Assembly: GCF_001625575.1 (NCBI RefSeq)
Contig: NZ_AUXV01000016.1
Location: 1 to 64,000 of the forward strand
Length of the DNA: 64,000 bases
Source of the DNA: Pseudoalteromonas luteoviolacea S2607
Lineage (GTDB): Bacteria > Pseudomonadota > Gammaproteobacteria > Enterobacterales > Alteromonadaceae
Reading direction: 5' to 3'
A program made the position numbers and the translations under genes. Below the pieces are notes generated by a model. That model worked only from the letters and a program-made list of their open reading frames with translations, had not been told where the DNA came from and made no database searches. Below are positions 53,533 through 64,000 of this stretch, one piece after another. The first letter of the stretch is position 1. The number at the start of each line of letters is the position of its first letter.

Positions 53533-56301
53533 TTATAAACTTGAGGCGGTTGTGATTTCAGCGTCTTGATTCAAGTTGGTAAGTTCATCTATCAAATCTA
53601 ACACTTCCGGTTCAACATAATTAAACCCTTTATCTTGTTTCAAAGCGGTTTCGATTGTTTCTGCTAATTGTTTGAGTTTTGGCACACCTGTATAGCAACA
53701 AGCACCGTGGAACTTATGCACTATTTTTAATAGTTGCTCAGGGTCTTCTTGTTCACTTGCAGCATGCAATAACTCGATAGTTTCGGGTACGCTTTGAAGA
53801 AGCATATTAAGCATTTCGAGTGCTAGGTGGGGTTTATTACCAGCGCGTTGCAAAGCGAGGTTCCAGTCGAGTAAGTGGCTATCGAATGGGGCGACGCTGC
53901 TCACAAGTTGCTCTTCTTTTTGCGCTCTTTCAACTGGAGACGCTGCGCTGTGATCACAGATAATTTGCTTTAACATATCTTCATCGATAGGTTTGGTCAT
54001 ATAGCCACTAAAACCATCTTTAACCAGCTGTTCTTTTTCACCTGCTAGCGCATGCGCAGTGACCGCAATAATGGGAGTATCATCGTTCATGGAAGACTCT
54101 TTAATACTCTTACATGCGGTGATACCGTCCATAATTGGCATTTGAATGTCCATAAAAATTAAGTCGTATTTGTGCGTTTTACACAAACCGACCGCTTGAG
54201 CTCCATTGTGTGCGGTCTCAATAGTTTCTACTTGTTCTTCAAGGAGGGTGTAGAGCAATTTGAGGTTAGCATCATTGTCATCTGCAATCAGTACTTTCAG
54301 TGGTAGGTGAGTTGGGCTATCCGGTTCAATCGAAAGGTCTGGGTGATCTAATCGATAAGGCGCGGCCAGCATTTCGCATAGTTTTCTATGATGTAAAGGT
54401 TTACTGATACATGCATCCGCGCCGCTGCCGATTAAAGACTCTCGCATATTATGAGAAATGGTATTGACCATCAGGTAGAGGTAATCAGCCTTATTACGAG
54501 CTTGATTGATGTAACCTTTTACGGTTTGCATGTCGTCTACGGTTGCCATATTGCCAACTAAGCAGATGTCATAACTAAACTCTTGCGATAAGGCATTTTG
54601 AAAAGCTTCATCGCTTTCACATACTGTTACTTGCATATGCCAACTTTCAATTTGCGCACATACAGCATTGCGAGTATGTTCTTGCGGCTCGAAATACAGT
54701 ACGCGTTTATTTTCAAGTGGTTTACAAGGTAAGTCATCGTTGAACAGGCGATTGGGTAAAGTGAAAATGGCATTGAAGGTAAAACACGAGCCACTACCGA
54801 GCGCGGAGTTCAGTGTAATACGCCCTTGCATTACCTCTACAATATGCTTCGTAATGATCAAGCCAAGCCCTGTGCCACCGAATTTACGTGTAATACTGGT
54901 ATCAGCCTGAGCAAATGGGGTGAACAAAGTATCTTGTTTTTCTTGTGCAATTCCCAAACCTGTATCGCTCACCGAGACTAATAAGGAAGTCTGAGTATCG
55001 CCTTTTAGACGATGGCTTATATCTACTTTGACCGAGCCTTTTTCTGTAAACTTTATCGCGTTGCTAATTAGATTGATGAGCACCTGTTTAAATCGTGTCG
55101 GGTCACCAACAAGGTTATCTGGCACTTGGCGGTTTACGGCAATCGAAAGCTCTAACTGCTTTTCATAGGCGCTTGGGGCGAGCAGAGTCATTACTTCGTT
55201 TACCGCGTCACGCAGCTGGAACTGAATGTTTTCTAGCTCCATTGCGCCGGCTTCAAGCTTCGAAAAGTCTAATATATCGCTAATAATGGTGAGCAGACTG
55301 TTCGCAGAAAGCTCTATGGTATCCAAATAGTCTTTCTGATGTTTATTAAGCGGGGTTTTATACAGCTGCCGGGTAAAGCCGATAACGCCATTTAACGGGG
55401 TGCGTAACTCGTGACTCATTTTTGCTAAGAAATCTGATTTAACGCGGTTTGCAACCTGTGCTTCTTTTTTAGCAATATTTAGCTGAATATTTTGTGTTTC
55501 GTACTGCTCAAGCGTTTCTCTATAATCACTGGTTGCTTGATCGATATGCTTTTGCATTTCATCACGTTGACCCACCATTTTTTCACTGATAGTGATTAGG
55601 CCCTGACGCATCATGTCAAACTCACCCTGCATAGGGTTGTTTACACCAATATCGGTTTTCCCCTCAATTAATTTATCTGTTGCAAGTTGAAGCTGCGAGA
55701 GAGGTGTAGAAAACATCCGACTCAGTCGTGTTGACAACAGAGCGCTTAAAAAGAGTGCCACAAGGATGATTGCACTACTGAATAACAGTGCTTTTTGCTG
55801 GCCTATAATGGCTTGATCTTGACTGATTTCAACCATCAATACAGCGGTTGTTTGTGCATGGGCTTCCTGCCATTCAGCGCCTGTCCCATAATGTTTTACA
55901 GGAGCAAATATCACATAGTTATTATGTAGCTTTTGCACTTCAGTTGCATGCAAGGCAACGACATTGCCCCTATAGTGAAGGTTATTAAACTCACTGTGGT
56001 AATTGCTAGTCATGATGAGTTGGTTATGCTTATCGAATACGGCGATGCTATTAACCAAAGAGGCGTGCTGATTGTGAGCCTTAGTGATGATACCGTGGAG
56101 CTTGGCTTTATCTTTCGTGGTAAGTGGCTGTTCTACAGTCATCGCCAGTGCATTGGCGATACTGGAGCCTTGTTGCTTCAGGATTTGTTCAAGCTCTACG
56201 TAGCGATTTATAGTAAAATACCCCCCAAGTATTAAACCGATTAACACCGTCGGGATCAGAGTAAGCAACAAAACGCTATCTCGTAAGCTCAATTTTGACA
56301 T
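53533..56301 (-). CDS. barA: Hybrid sensor histidine kinase BarA
   Basis: The tripartite kinase of the BarA-UvrY/GacS-GacA system, which controls carbon storage through CsrA-binding RNAs. The 922-residue protein has two membrane segments (about 10-32 and 170-192) flanking a periplasmic sensor, then HAMP, HisKA with the phospho-His in KMSHELRTPLNGVIGF, HATPase (LVGDPTRFKQVLINLISNAI, GTGLGLIITKHIV), a degenerate receiver, a true receiver (LIFMDIQMPIMDG) and a C-terminal Hpt (HKFHGACCYTGVPKLK). A TTG at 56310 is in frame; ATG 56301 fits better. It is divergent from rlmD, as in E. coli. Confidence 0.93.
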   Translation of the reverse strand: MSKLSLRDSVLLLTLIPTVLIGLILGGYFTINRYVELEQILKQQGSSIANALAMTVEQPLTTKDKAKLHGIITKAHNQHASLVNSIAVFDKHNQLIMTSNYHSEFNNLHYRGNVVALHATEVQKLHNNYVIFAPVKHYGTGAEWQEAHAQTTAVLMVEISQDQAIIGQQKALLFSSAIILVALFLSALLSTRLSRMFSTPLSQLQLATDKLIEGKTDIGVNNPMQGEFDMMRQGLITISEKMVGQRDEMQKHIDQATSDYRETLEQYETQNIQLNIAKKEAQVANRVKSDFLAKMSHELRTPLNGVIGFTRQLYKTPLNKHQKDYLDTIELSANSLLTIISDILDFSKLEAGAMELENIQFQLRDAVNEVMTLLAPSAYEKQLELSIAVNRQVPDNLVGDPTRFKQVLINLISNAIKFTEKGSVKVDISHRLKGDTQTSLLVSVSDTGLGIAQEKQDTLFTPFAQADTSITRKFGGTGLGLIITKHIVEVMQGRITLNSALGSGSCFTFNAIFTLPNRLFNDDLPCKPLENKRVLYFEPQEHTRNAVCAQIESWHMQVTVCESDEAFQNALSQEFSYDICLVGNMATVDDMQTVKGYINQARNKADYLYLMVNTISHNMRESLIGSGADACISKPLHHRKLCEMLAAPYRLDHPDLSIEPDSPTHLPLKVLIADDNDANLKLLYTLLEEQVETIETAHNGAQAVGLCKTHKYDLIFMDIQMPIMDGITACKSIKESSMNDDTPIIAVTAHALAGEKEQLVKDGFSGYMTKPIDEDMLKQIICDHSAASPVERAQKEEQLVSSVAPFDSHLLDWNLALQRAGNKPHLALEMLNMLLQSVPETIELLHAASEQEDPEQLLKIVHKFHGACCYTGVPKLKQLAETIETALKQDKGFNYVEPEVLDLIDELTNLNQDAEITTASSL

Positions 56302-56383
56302 ATTTAGCAATATAAAACTTTGATAATTATGAACTCTAGAGTAGCGAGTTCACTGGTGTTTAGCAATGTAAAAGGGGCGATGC

Positions 56384-57688
56384 ATGGCACAATTTTTTCG
56401 TGCTAAAAAAACAACAGGTAAAGGGCAAGTCTTTGAAGTTTCAATTGAGTCTCTTGATCACACCGGACGCGGGGTGGCCAAACATCAAGGCAAGGTTGGG
56501 TTTATAGACGGTGCACTGCCCTCAGAGCAGGTTAAAGTGCGTGTACTGCAACAAAAGGCCAAGCTCTTTGAAGGGGTCATTGAAAAGGTGGTCACGCCAA
56601 GTTCGGATAGAGTAAAACCATTTTGTCCGCATTACAACGAATGCGGTGGGTGTTCGTTGCAGCATTTAGAAAAGCGCGCGCAATTAAGCCACAAACAGCT
56701 TGCAGTTGAGAAGCTTTTTGCAAAGTTCGCAGGTATCCAAACATTACCTTGGCATGATGCGATTGCGAGTGAAAGTCTTCATTATCGCCGCGCAGGCAGA
56801 ATTGCGACCTATTTAGACAAGCGTACTAAATCTTTAAAATTAGGGTTTCGTGCGGCAAAGTCAAAAAAAATTGTCGAAGTCCAAAAGTGTGCAGTATTAA
56901 ATGACGCGTTTCAAGAGGTCTTCTCTTTATTACGAGACGTCCTCAATAGCCATTCACAATTTAAAAGTGTTAGCCATATTCAATTATGCGAAGCGGATAA
57001 CTTGCCATTTATTTTATTGCGCCATACCAAACCGGTTGAAGAAAAGGCCAAGCAAATATTATCAGCGCAGCTCCCTTGGCAAGTGCTTTGGGATGATGGT
57101 TCAGGTGAAGTGCATTACGACACGCTTCCTGAGTATCAAGTCGAGGATATTCGCTTTCAATTTAAGCTCAATAACTTTATTCAGGTAAATGCGGCAGTCA
57201 ATGACGCTATGTTAATTCAGGCAATGGATTGGTTGCAGTTAAAAGACAGCGATCAGGTATTGGATCTGTTTTGCGGCATTGGTAATTTCTCATTGTTGAT
57301 GGCAAAACGCGCAAAGCAAATAATTGGTGTTGAAGGGGTTGCTTCTTCTGTTGCAATGGCCACGCAAAATGCGCAAACTAATGGCATCGATAATGCTCAG
57401 TTTTTCCAGTTTGATCTGACCCAAGATATGGCGTCAGCAGCATGGTTTAACAAAGAGTTTAATACCTTGGTGTTAGACCCTTCCCGCACTGGTGCTTATG
57501 AAGTACTCAAGCAGCTACCGCTTGCTCAGTTTGAACAGGTTCTCTACGTGTCTTGTGACCCTGTAACTTTGGCAAGGGACAGTGCGCTTATAGTTGAAGC
57601 TGGATTTACAGTGGGCCAAATCGCTTTGATGAATATGTTTCCACACACGGGGCATATTGAAACTATGGCGTTGTTCCAAAGGAGGTAG
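56384..57688 (+). CDS. rlmD: 23S rRNA (uracil-1939-C5)-methyltransferase RlmD
   Basis: An SAM-dependent methyltransferase with an iron-sulfur cluster. The 434-residue protein has an N-terminal TRAM domain, the cluster Cys set in FCPHYNECGGCSLQHL with an upstream partner, the SAM motif VLDLFCGIGNFSLLMA, LDPSRTG, and the catalytic Cys in LYVSCDPVTLARD. AAAGGGG precedes the ATG. relA follows six bases after the stop, so it is probably coupled. Confidence 0.96.
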   Translation: MAQFFRAKKTTGKGQVFEVSIESLDHTGRGVAKHQGKVGFIDGALPSEQVKVRVLQQKAKLFEGVIEKVVTPSSDRVKPFCPHYNECGGCSLQHLEKRAQLSHKQLAVEKLFAKFAGIQTLPWHDAIASESLHYRRAGRIATYLDKRTKSLKLGFRAAKSKKIVEVQKCAVLNDAFQEVFSLLRDVLNSHSQFKSVSHIQLCEADNLPFILLRHTKPVEEKAKQILSAQLPWQVLWDDGSGEVHYDTLPEYQVEDIRFQFKLNNFIQVNAAVNDAMLIQAMDWLQLKDSDQVLDLFCGIGNFSLLMAKRAKQIIGVEGVASSVAMATQNAQTNGIDNAQFFQFDLTQDMASAAWFNKEFNTLVLDPSRTGAYEVLKQLPLAQFEQVLYVSCDPVTLARDSALIVEAGFTVGQIALMNMFPHTGHIETMALFQRR

Positions 57689-57694
57689 TCAAAT

Positions 57695-59851
57695 ATGGTC
57701 GCGACTCGCCAATCTCATCACGCAAAACTCCCCGCAGACTTTGATGCGCGGCTGGCGTTGCTCAACTTGTCAGAAGATAAGATTCTTCGGCTCAATGAAG
57801 CGTATGCCTTATGCCCCGAGGAAGCCGATACTGAGCTGCTTGAGAAGGCCATTGAGATGGTGGAGATTTTGGCCGAGCTTAATTTTGATGCCGAATCGCT
57901 CGCAAGTGCTTTTTTGACACCTTACTTTATTGCTGAGCAGCTCGATTTTGAAGCTGTTGAAAAATCATTGGGCGAAAACATTTCGCTGCTGTTAAAGGGC
58001 GTCGATCAAATGGCGTCAATCAGTACGCTGGCACACCAAAGTAAGGGTAATGTACAAATTGATAAGATTCGTCGTATGTTGCTGGCTATGGTTGAAGATG
58101 TTCGTGCTGTCGTGATCAAACTGGCTGAGCAAATTTGCTACTTGCGCAGTGTTAAAGACGCCAGTGAAGAAGAGCGTGTTGTCGCAGCAAAAACAACCGC
58201 CAATATCTTTGCTCCTTTAGCGAATCGCCTTGGTATTGGCCAGCTAAAGTGGGAGTTAGAAGATCTTTCGTTTCGCTATTTGCACCCAGACAGTTATAAA
58301 ACGATTGCTAAAAAGTTAGCTGATAAGCGTTTGGCCAGAGAAGCTTATATGGTCAACATGGTTGAGTCGGTTCAGCAAAAACTGGCTGACGCTAACGTTA
58401 AAGCGGAAGTATACGGTCGGCCAAAGCACATTTTTAGTATCTACAAAAAAATGGCACAGAAAAATTATGCTTTTGAGCAACTGTTTGATATTCGTGCGAT
58501 GCGTATCGTCGTAGACGAAATACAAGACTGTTACGCTGCACTTGGTATTGTGCACACAAATTGGCGTCACCTGAACAAAGAGTTTGACGACTATGTTGCA
58601 ACGCCAAAACCGAATGGATACCAGTCTATTCATACTGTGGTATTTGGTCCGGAAGGTAAAACCGTAGAGATCCAAATACGTACGCAAGAAATGCATAAAG
58701 ACGCTGAAATGGGGGTTGCGGCACATTGGATGTATAAAGAAGGTGCATTGCCTGGTCGAGGTTCTGGATACGAGCAAAAAATCAGCTGGCTGAGAAAACT
58801 GCTGCAATGGCAAGAAGAAGTGGTTGATGGCAGTGAGTTTGCGGAAGAACTCAAAAACCAGGTGGTGGAAGACAGAGTGTATGTCTTTACCCCACGTGGT
58901 GATATTTTTGATTTACCTTTAGGGTCTACCCCATTGGATTTTGCGTACTACATACATTCAAATGTTGGTCACCGCTGTATTGGTGCCAAGGTGTTTGGCA
59001 AAATAGTGCCATTTACCTATAAGCTTTCTACCGGCGACCAAGTTGAAATCTTAACGCAGAAAAACCCGTCTCCGAGCCGGGATTGGCTCAACCCTTCGTT
59101 GGGTTATATTCACTCTTCGCGCGCGCGAAGTAAGATCCACCATTGGTTCAAACAACAAGACCGAGACAAGAACCTGCAGGCTGGAAAAGAAATACTGGAT
59201 AGCCATTTGCAAAAGTTAGACATCAGCTACAAAGAATTAGAGCCTGCAATTGAGCGCTTTAATTTTAAAGAGCTTGATGATCTGATGGTGGCCATTGGCG
59301 CAGGCGATGTGCGTATTAATCAATTCTTGAACTTTATCCAAGATAAACCAGAAGTTGAGCCTCAGCTAAAACTCAGTACACGCAAAAAACACAAGGGCGA
59401 TAAAAATGGCATTGTGGTTGAAGGCGTAGGGAGTTTGCTAAGTCACGTAGCGAAATGTTGTCAGCCGGTACCGGGAGATGAGATCGTAGGCTATATCACG
59501 CAAGGGCGTGGAATTGCGGTACACCGAGCTGACTGTGATGCGTTTGCGCACATCACTGAGCAGCACCCTGAGCGGGAAATTGCGGTCAGTTGGTCCGAAG
59601 ATGTGCAGTCGTTTTACGAGATAACCATTCGTATTGAAGCGAACGATAGACAAGGGCTAATTCGCGACATTAGTGCAGTGTTAGCCAATGAAAAAGTCAA
59701 TGTGCTCAATATGAATGTGCAAACACAGCACGAAAAAGGCGTGGCAATCTTTACAATGAAAATAGAGGTCGGGGATTTGTCAGCGACCAATCGATTACTG
59801 ACCAAGTTGTTGCAAACCGACGGTGTATTTGAAGCGAAAAGGCAGCATTAA
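57695..59851 (+). CDS. relA: GTP pyrophosphokinase RelA
   Basis: The ribosome-linked (p)ppGpp synthetase of the stringent response. The 718-residue protein has a degenerate N-terminal hydrolase domain with no HD pair (STLAHQSKGNVQIDKIRRML), as is normal for RelA. The synthetase domain is intact (YGRPKHIFSIYKKM, DIRAMRIVV, YVATPKPNGYQSIHTVVFGP). TGS (VYVFTPRGDIFDLPLGSTPL), helical/zinc-finger-like and C-terminal ACT regions follow. A strong AAAGGAGG site precedes the ATG. Confidence 0.97.
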   Translation: MVATRQSHHAKLPADFDARLALLNLSEDKILRLNEAYALCPEEADTELLEKAIEMVEILAELNFDAESLASAFLTPYFIAEQLDFEAVEKSLGENISLLLKGVDQMASISTLAHQSKGNVQIDKIRRMLLAMVEDVRAVVIKLAEQICYLRSVKDASEEERVVAAKTTANIFAPLANRLGIGQLKWELEDLSFRYLHPDSYKTIAKKLADKRLAREAYMVNMVESVQQKLADANVKAEVYGRPKHIFSIYKKMAQKNYAFEQLFDIRAMRIVVDEIQDCYAALGIVHTNWRHLNKEFDDYVATPKPNGYQSIHTVVFGPEGKTVEIQIRTQEMHKDAEMGVAAHWMYKEGALPGRGSGYEQKISWLRKLLQWQEEVVDGSEFAEELKNQVVEDRVYVFTPRGDIFDLPLGSTPLDFAYYIHSNVGHRCIGAKVFGKIVPFTYKLSTGDQVEILTQKNPSPSRDWLNPSLGYIHSSRARSKIHHWFKQQDRDKNLQAGKEILDSHLQKLDISYKELEPAIERFNFKELDDLMVAIGAGDVRINQFLNFIQDKPEVEPQLKLSTRKKHKGDKNGIVVEGVGSLLSHVAKCCQPVPGDEIVGYITQGRGIAVHRADCDAFAHITEQHPEREIAVSWSEDVQSFYEITIRIEANDRQGLIRDISAVLANEKVNVLNMNVQTQHEKGVAIFTMKIEVGDLSATNRLLTKLLQTDGVFEAKRQH

Positions 59852-59860
59852 GGTGAACTC

Positions 59861-60652
59861 ATGAGCCAAAACTTACAGCAGTTATTAGCCATTATGGCTA
59901 AGCTGCGAGATCCCGTAACAGGTTGTGACTGGGATAAACAACAAAGCTTTAAGAGCATTGTGCCTCATACTTTGGAAGAAGCACATGAAGTTGCGGACGC
60001 TATTGAGAAAGAAGACTTCGAGGGTCTCAAAGACGAGCTTGGCGATTTACTGTTCCAAGTTATATTTTATGCACAGCTGGGTAAGGAAGCGGGGCTCTTT
60101 GACTTTGATGTCATCATGGCTGGATTGAACGAGAAACTTGTTCGCCGACATCCTCACGTTTTTGAACAGCAAACTTCTTTGTCCGAAGAAGAACTCGATG
60201 CGCAGTGGCAAGCGATAAAGCAAGCTGAGCGTGTAGCAGACAATAAAGATCTACAATTTGGTGCTGATATTGTGGCGAGTTTACCTGCTCTGACGCGGGC
60301 GAATAAAATTCAAAAGCGGGCTGCCTCACTGGGCTTTGATTGGCCAAGCTATCACGGTGCACTCGAAAAGGTAGAAGAAGAAGTCCAAGAAGTGAAAGAA
60401 GCATTGGCCGAAGACCCTTATTCTGAACACAGCGCTGAGGAACTCGGAGATTTACTGTTTGCCACTGTCAATGTTATTCGTCACACAAAACGCGACCCCG
60501 AACAATTATTGCGTCAGGCGAGTAATAAATTTACCAATAGGTTTGTGCAAGTGGAATCGGTACTTGCACAAGAAAATATAAACTTAAGTGAAGCGAGCCT
60601 AGAGCAAATGGATGCTGCATGGGAGCACATAAAACAACGGTCTAAAGCTTAA
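59861..60652 (+). CDS. mazG: Nucleoside triphosphate pyrophosphohydrolase MazG
   Basis: Hydrolyses NTPs to NMP and pyrophosphate. The 263-residue protein has two MazG domains, each with the metal-binding pattern: EEAHEVADAIEKEDFEGLKD with DELGDLLFQV, and EEVQEVKEAL with EELGDLLFATVN. AGGTGA precedes the ATG. The relA-mazG order is conserved. There is no toxin-antitoxin mazEF pair between them here. Confidence 0.95.
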   Translation: MSQNLQQLLAIMAKLRDPVTGCDWDKQQSFKSIVPHTLEEAHEVADAIEKEDFEGLKDELGDLLFQVIFYAQLGKEAGLFDFDVIMAGLNEKLVRRHPHVFEQQTSLSEEELDAQWQAIKQAERVADNKDLQFGADIVASLPALTRANKIQKRAASLGFDWPSYHGALEKVEEEVQEVKEALAEDPYSEHSAEELGDLLFATVNVIRHTKRDPEQLLRQASNKFTNRFVQVESVLAQENINLSEASLEQMDAAWEHIKQRSKA

Positions 60653-60696
60653 ACATCATTCGCCCAATAATTTTGCTGGATTGCTAATTGGGCTTT

Positions 60697-60705
60697 TGCT
60701 ATACT
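60697..60705 (+). promoter_or_regulatory. Extended -10 promoter candidate for pyrG
   Basis: TGCTATACT has the extended -10 form TG-N-TATACT, with a GC-rich start region (ATTGCCCCG). No good -35 is visible. It lies about 58 bases before the pyrG ATG. Confidence 0.45.
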
Positions 60706-60747
60706 ATTGCCCCGTCTTGATTCTTATTTAAATTCCATTTTCCTTGA

Positions 60748-62397
<1,650 letters not shown>

Positions 62398-62402
62398 CTG
62401 AG

Positions 62403-62431
62403 AAAGCCGTGCACGAGTGCACGGCTTTTTT
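62403..62431 (+). terminator. Terminator after pyrG
   Basis: AAAGCCGTGCA-CGAG-TGCACGGCTTT followed by TTT, six bases after the stop. Confidence 0.9.
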
Positions 62432-62497
62432 GTTTGTATACGCAGTAATTGCTGGCAGTATCGCTATGCGACTGAACACACATTATCGGTTGTATAG

Positions 62498-63847
<1,350 letters not shown>

Positions 63848-63864
63848 TTCACTTATTGAGCTTT

Positions 63865-63901
63865 AAAAAAAGCCGTTGAAGTTATCTTCAGCGGCTTTTT
63901 T
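63865..63901 (+). terminator. Terminator after eno
   Basis: AAAAAAGCCGTTGAAG and CTTCAGCGGCTTTTTT form a long stem with one G-T pair and a 4-base loop. The last 100 bases of the window after it hold no feature I can support. Confidence 0.9.
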
Positions 63902-64000
63902 ATTTACTCACAGCTTAATTTGCAAAGTGATTCATGAGAATGTTTTGCGTGAACTGGGTTTTGAGGTAAAACCCTCTTGGCAATGTTTTAATGAGCCCCC

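Noticed and set aside
57695..59851. A bifunctional SpoT-like hydrolase role for the gene at 57695
   Set aside because: The HD catalytic pair is absent from the N-terminal domain and the neighbours are rlmD and mazG, as for relA.

Overview
The window is about 64 kb of chromosome from a marine-type gammaproteobacterium, most likely an Alteromonadales member close to Pseudoalteromonas. This is inferred from gene content, protein sequences and gene order (fimV-truA-accD-folC-dedD-cvpA-purF, tig-clpP-clpX-lon-hupB-ppiD, sap next to psp, barA/rlmD-relA-mazG-pyrG-eno), not from a marker-gene search. Almost all of it is housekeeping DNA with dense genes and classic hairpin terminators. I see no insertion sequence, prophage or CRISPR array. 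The first gene (fimV) is cut by the left edge; eno at the right end is complete.

Layout. 1-7.7 kb: fimV 3' part, truA, accD, folC, dedD, cvpA, purF. 7.7-9.4 kb: a Yip1-family membrane protein (YohC-like) divergent from miaE. 9.4-25.3 kb: an accessory polysaccharide locus between miaE and lpxH. 25.4-30.4 kb: lpxH, ppiB, cysS, an exported RidA-like protein, an unknown coiled-coil protein and folD. 30.8-31.3 kb: five tRNA genes (Pro-Arg-His-Pro-Pro, the three Pro copies identical). 31.6-40.3 kb: tig, clpP, clpX, lon, hupB and ppiD, a protein folding and quality-control block. 40.3-50.8 kb: sapABCDF and pspF on the minus strand, divergent from pspABC-ycjX-ycjF. 50.9-53.5 kb: a methionine gamma-lyase gene and the phenylalanine hydroxylase pair phhA-phhB. 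53.5-63.8 kb: barA divergent from rlmD-relA-mazG-pyrG-eno.

The most interesting part is the polysaccharide locus. It encodes a nearly complete Wzx/Wzy pathway: a priming phosphoglycosyl transferase, a WecG/TagA-type transferase fused to what looks like a dead sugar-transferase domain, three other glycosyltransferases, a pyruvyl transferase, flippase, polymerase, chain-length protein and outer-membrane export lipoprotein. In the middle lies a response regulator of the sigma-54 activator class, next to a two-gene unit for a secreted DUF4114/LruC-domain protein and a lipoprotein. Reading the intergenic regions by eye, I find four good -24/-12 (sigma-54) promoters 37-40 bases before the start codons of the export gene, the LruC gene, the WecG-like gene and the pyruvyl transferase gene, plus a degenerate one before the flippase. 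TTGCAAAAT-like elements lie 58-95 bases further upstream. I propose that the regulator and sigma-54 switch on sugar assembly, export and the secreted protein pair together, as one matrix or capsule programme. A separate sigma-54 circuit (PspF and the pspA promoter) lies at 45.6-46.9 kb.
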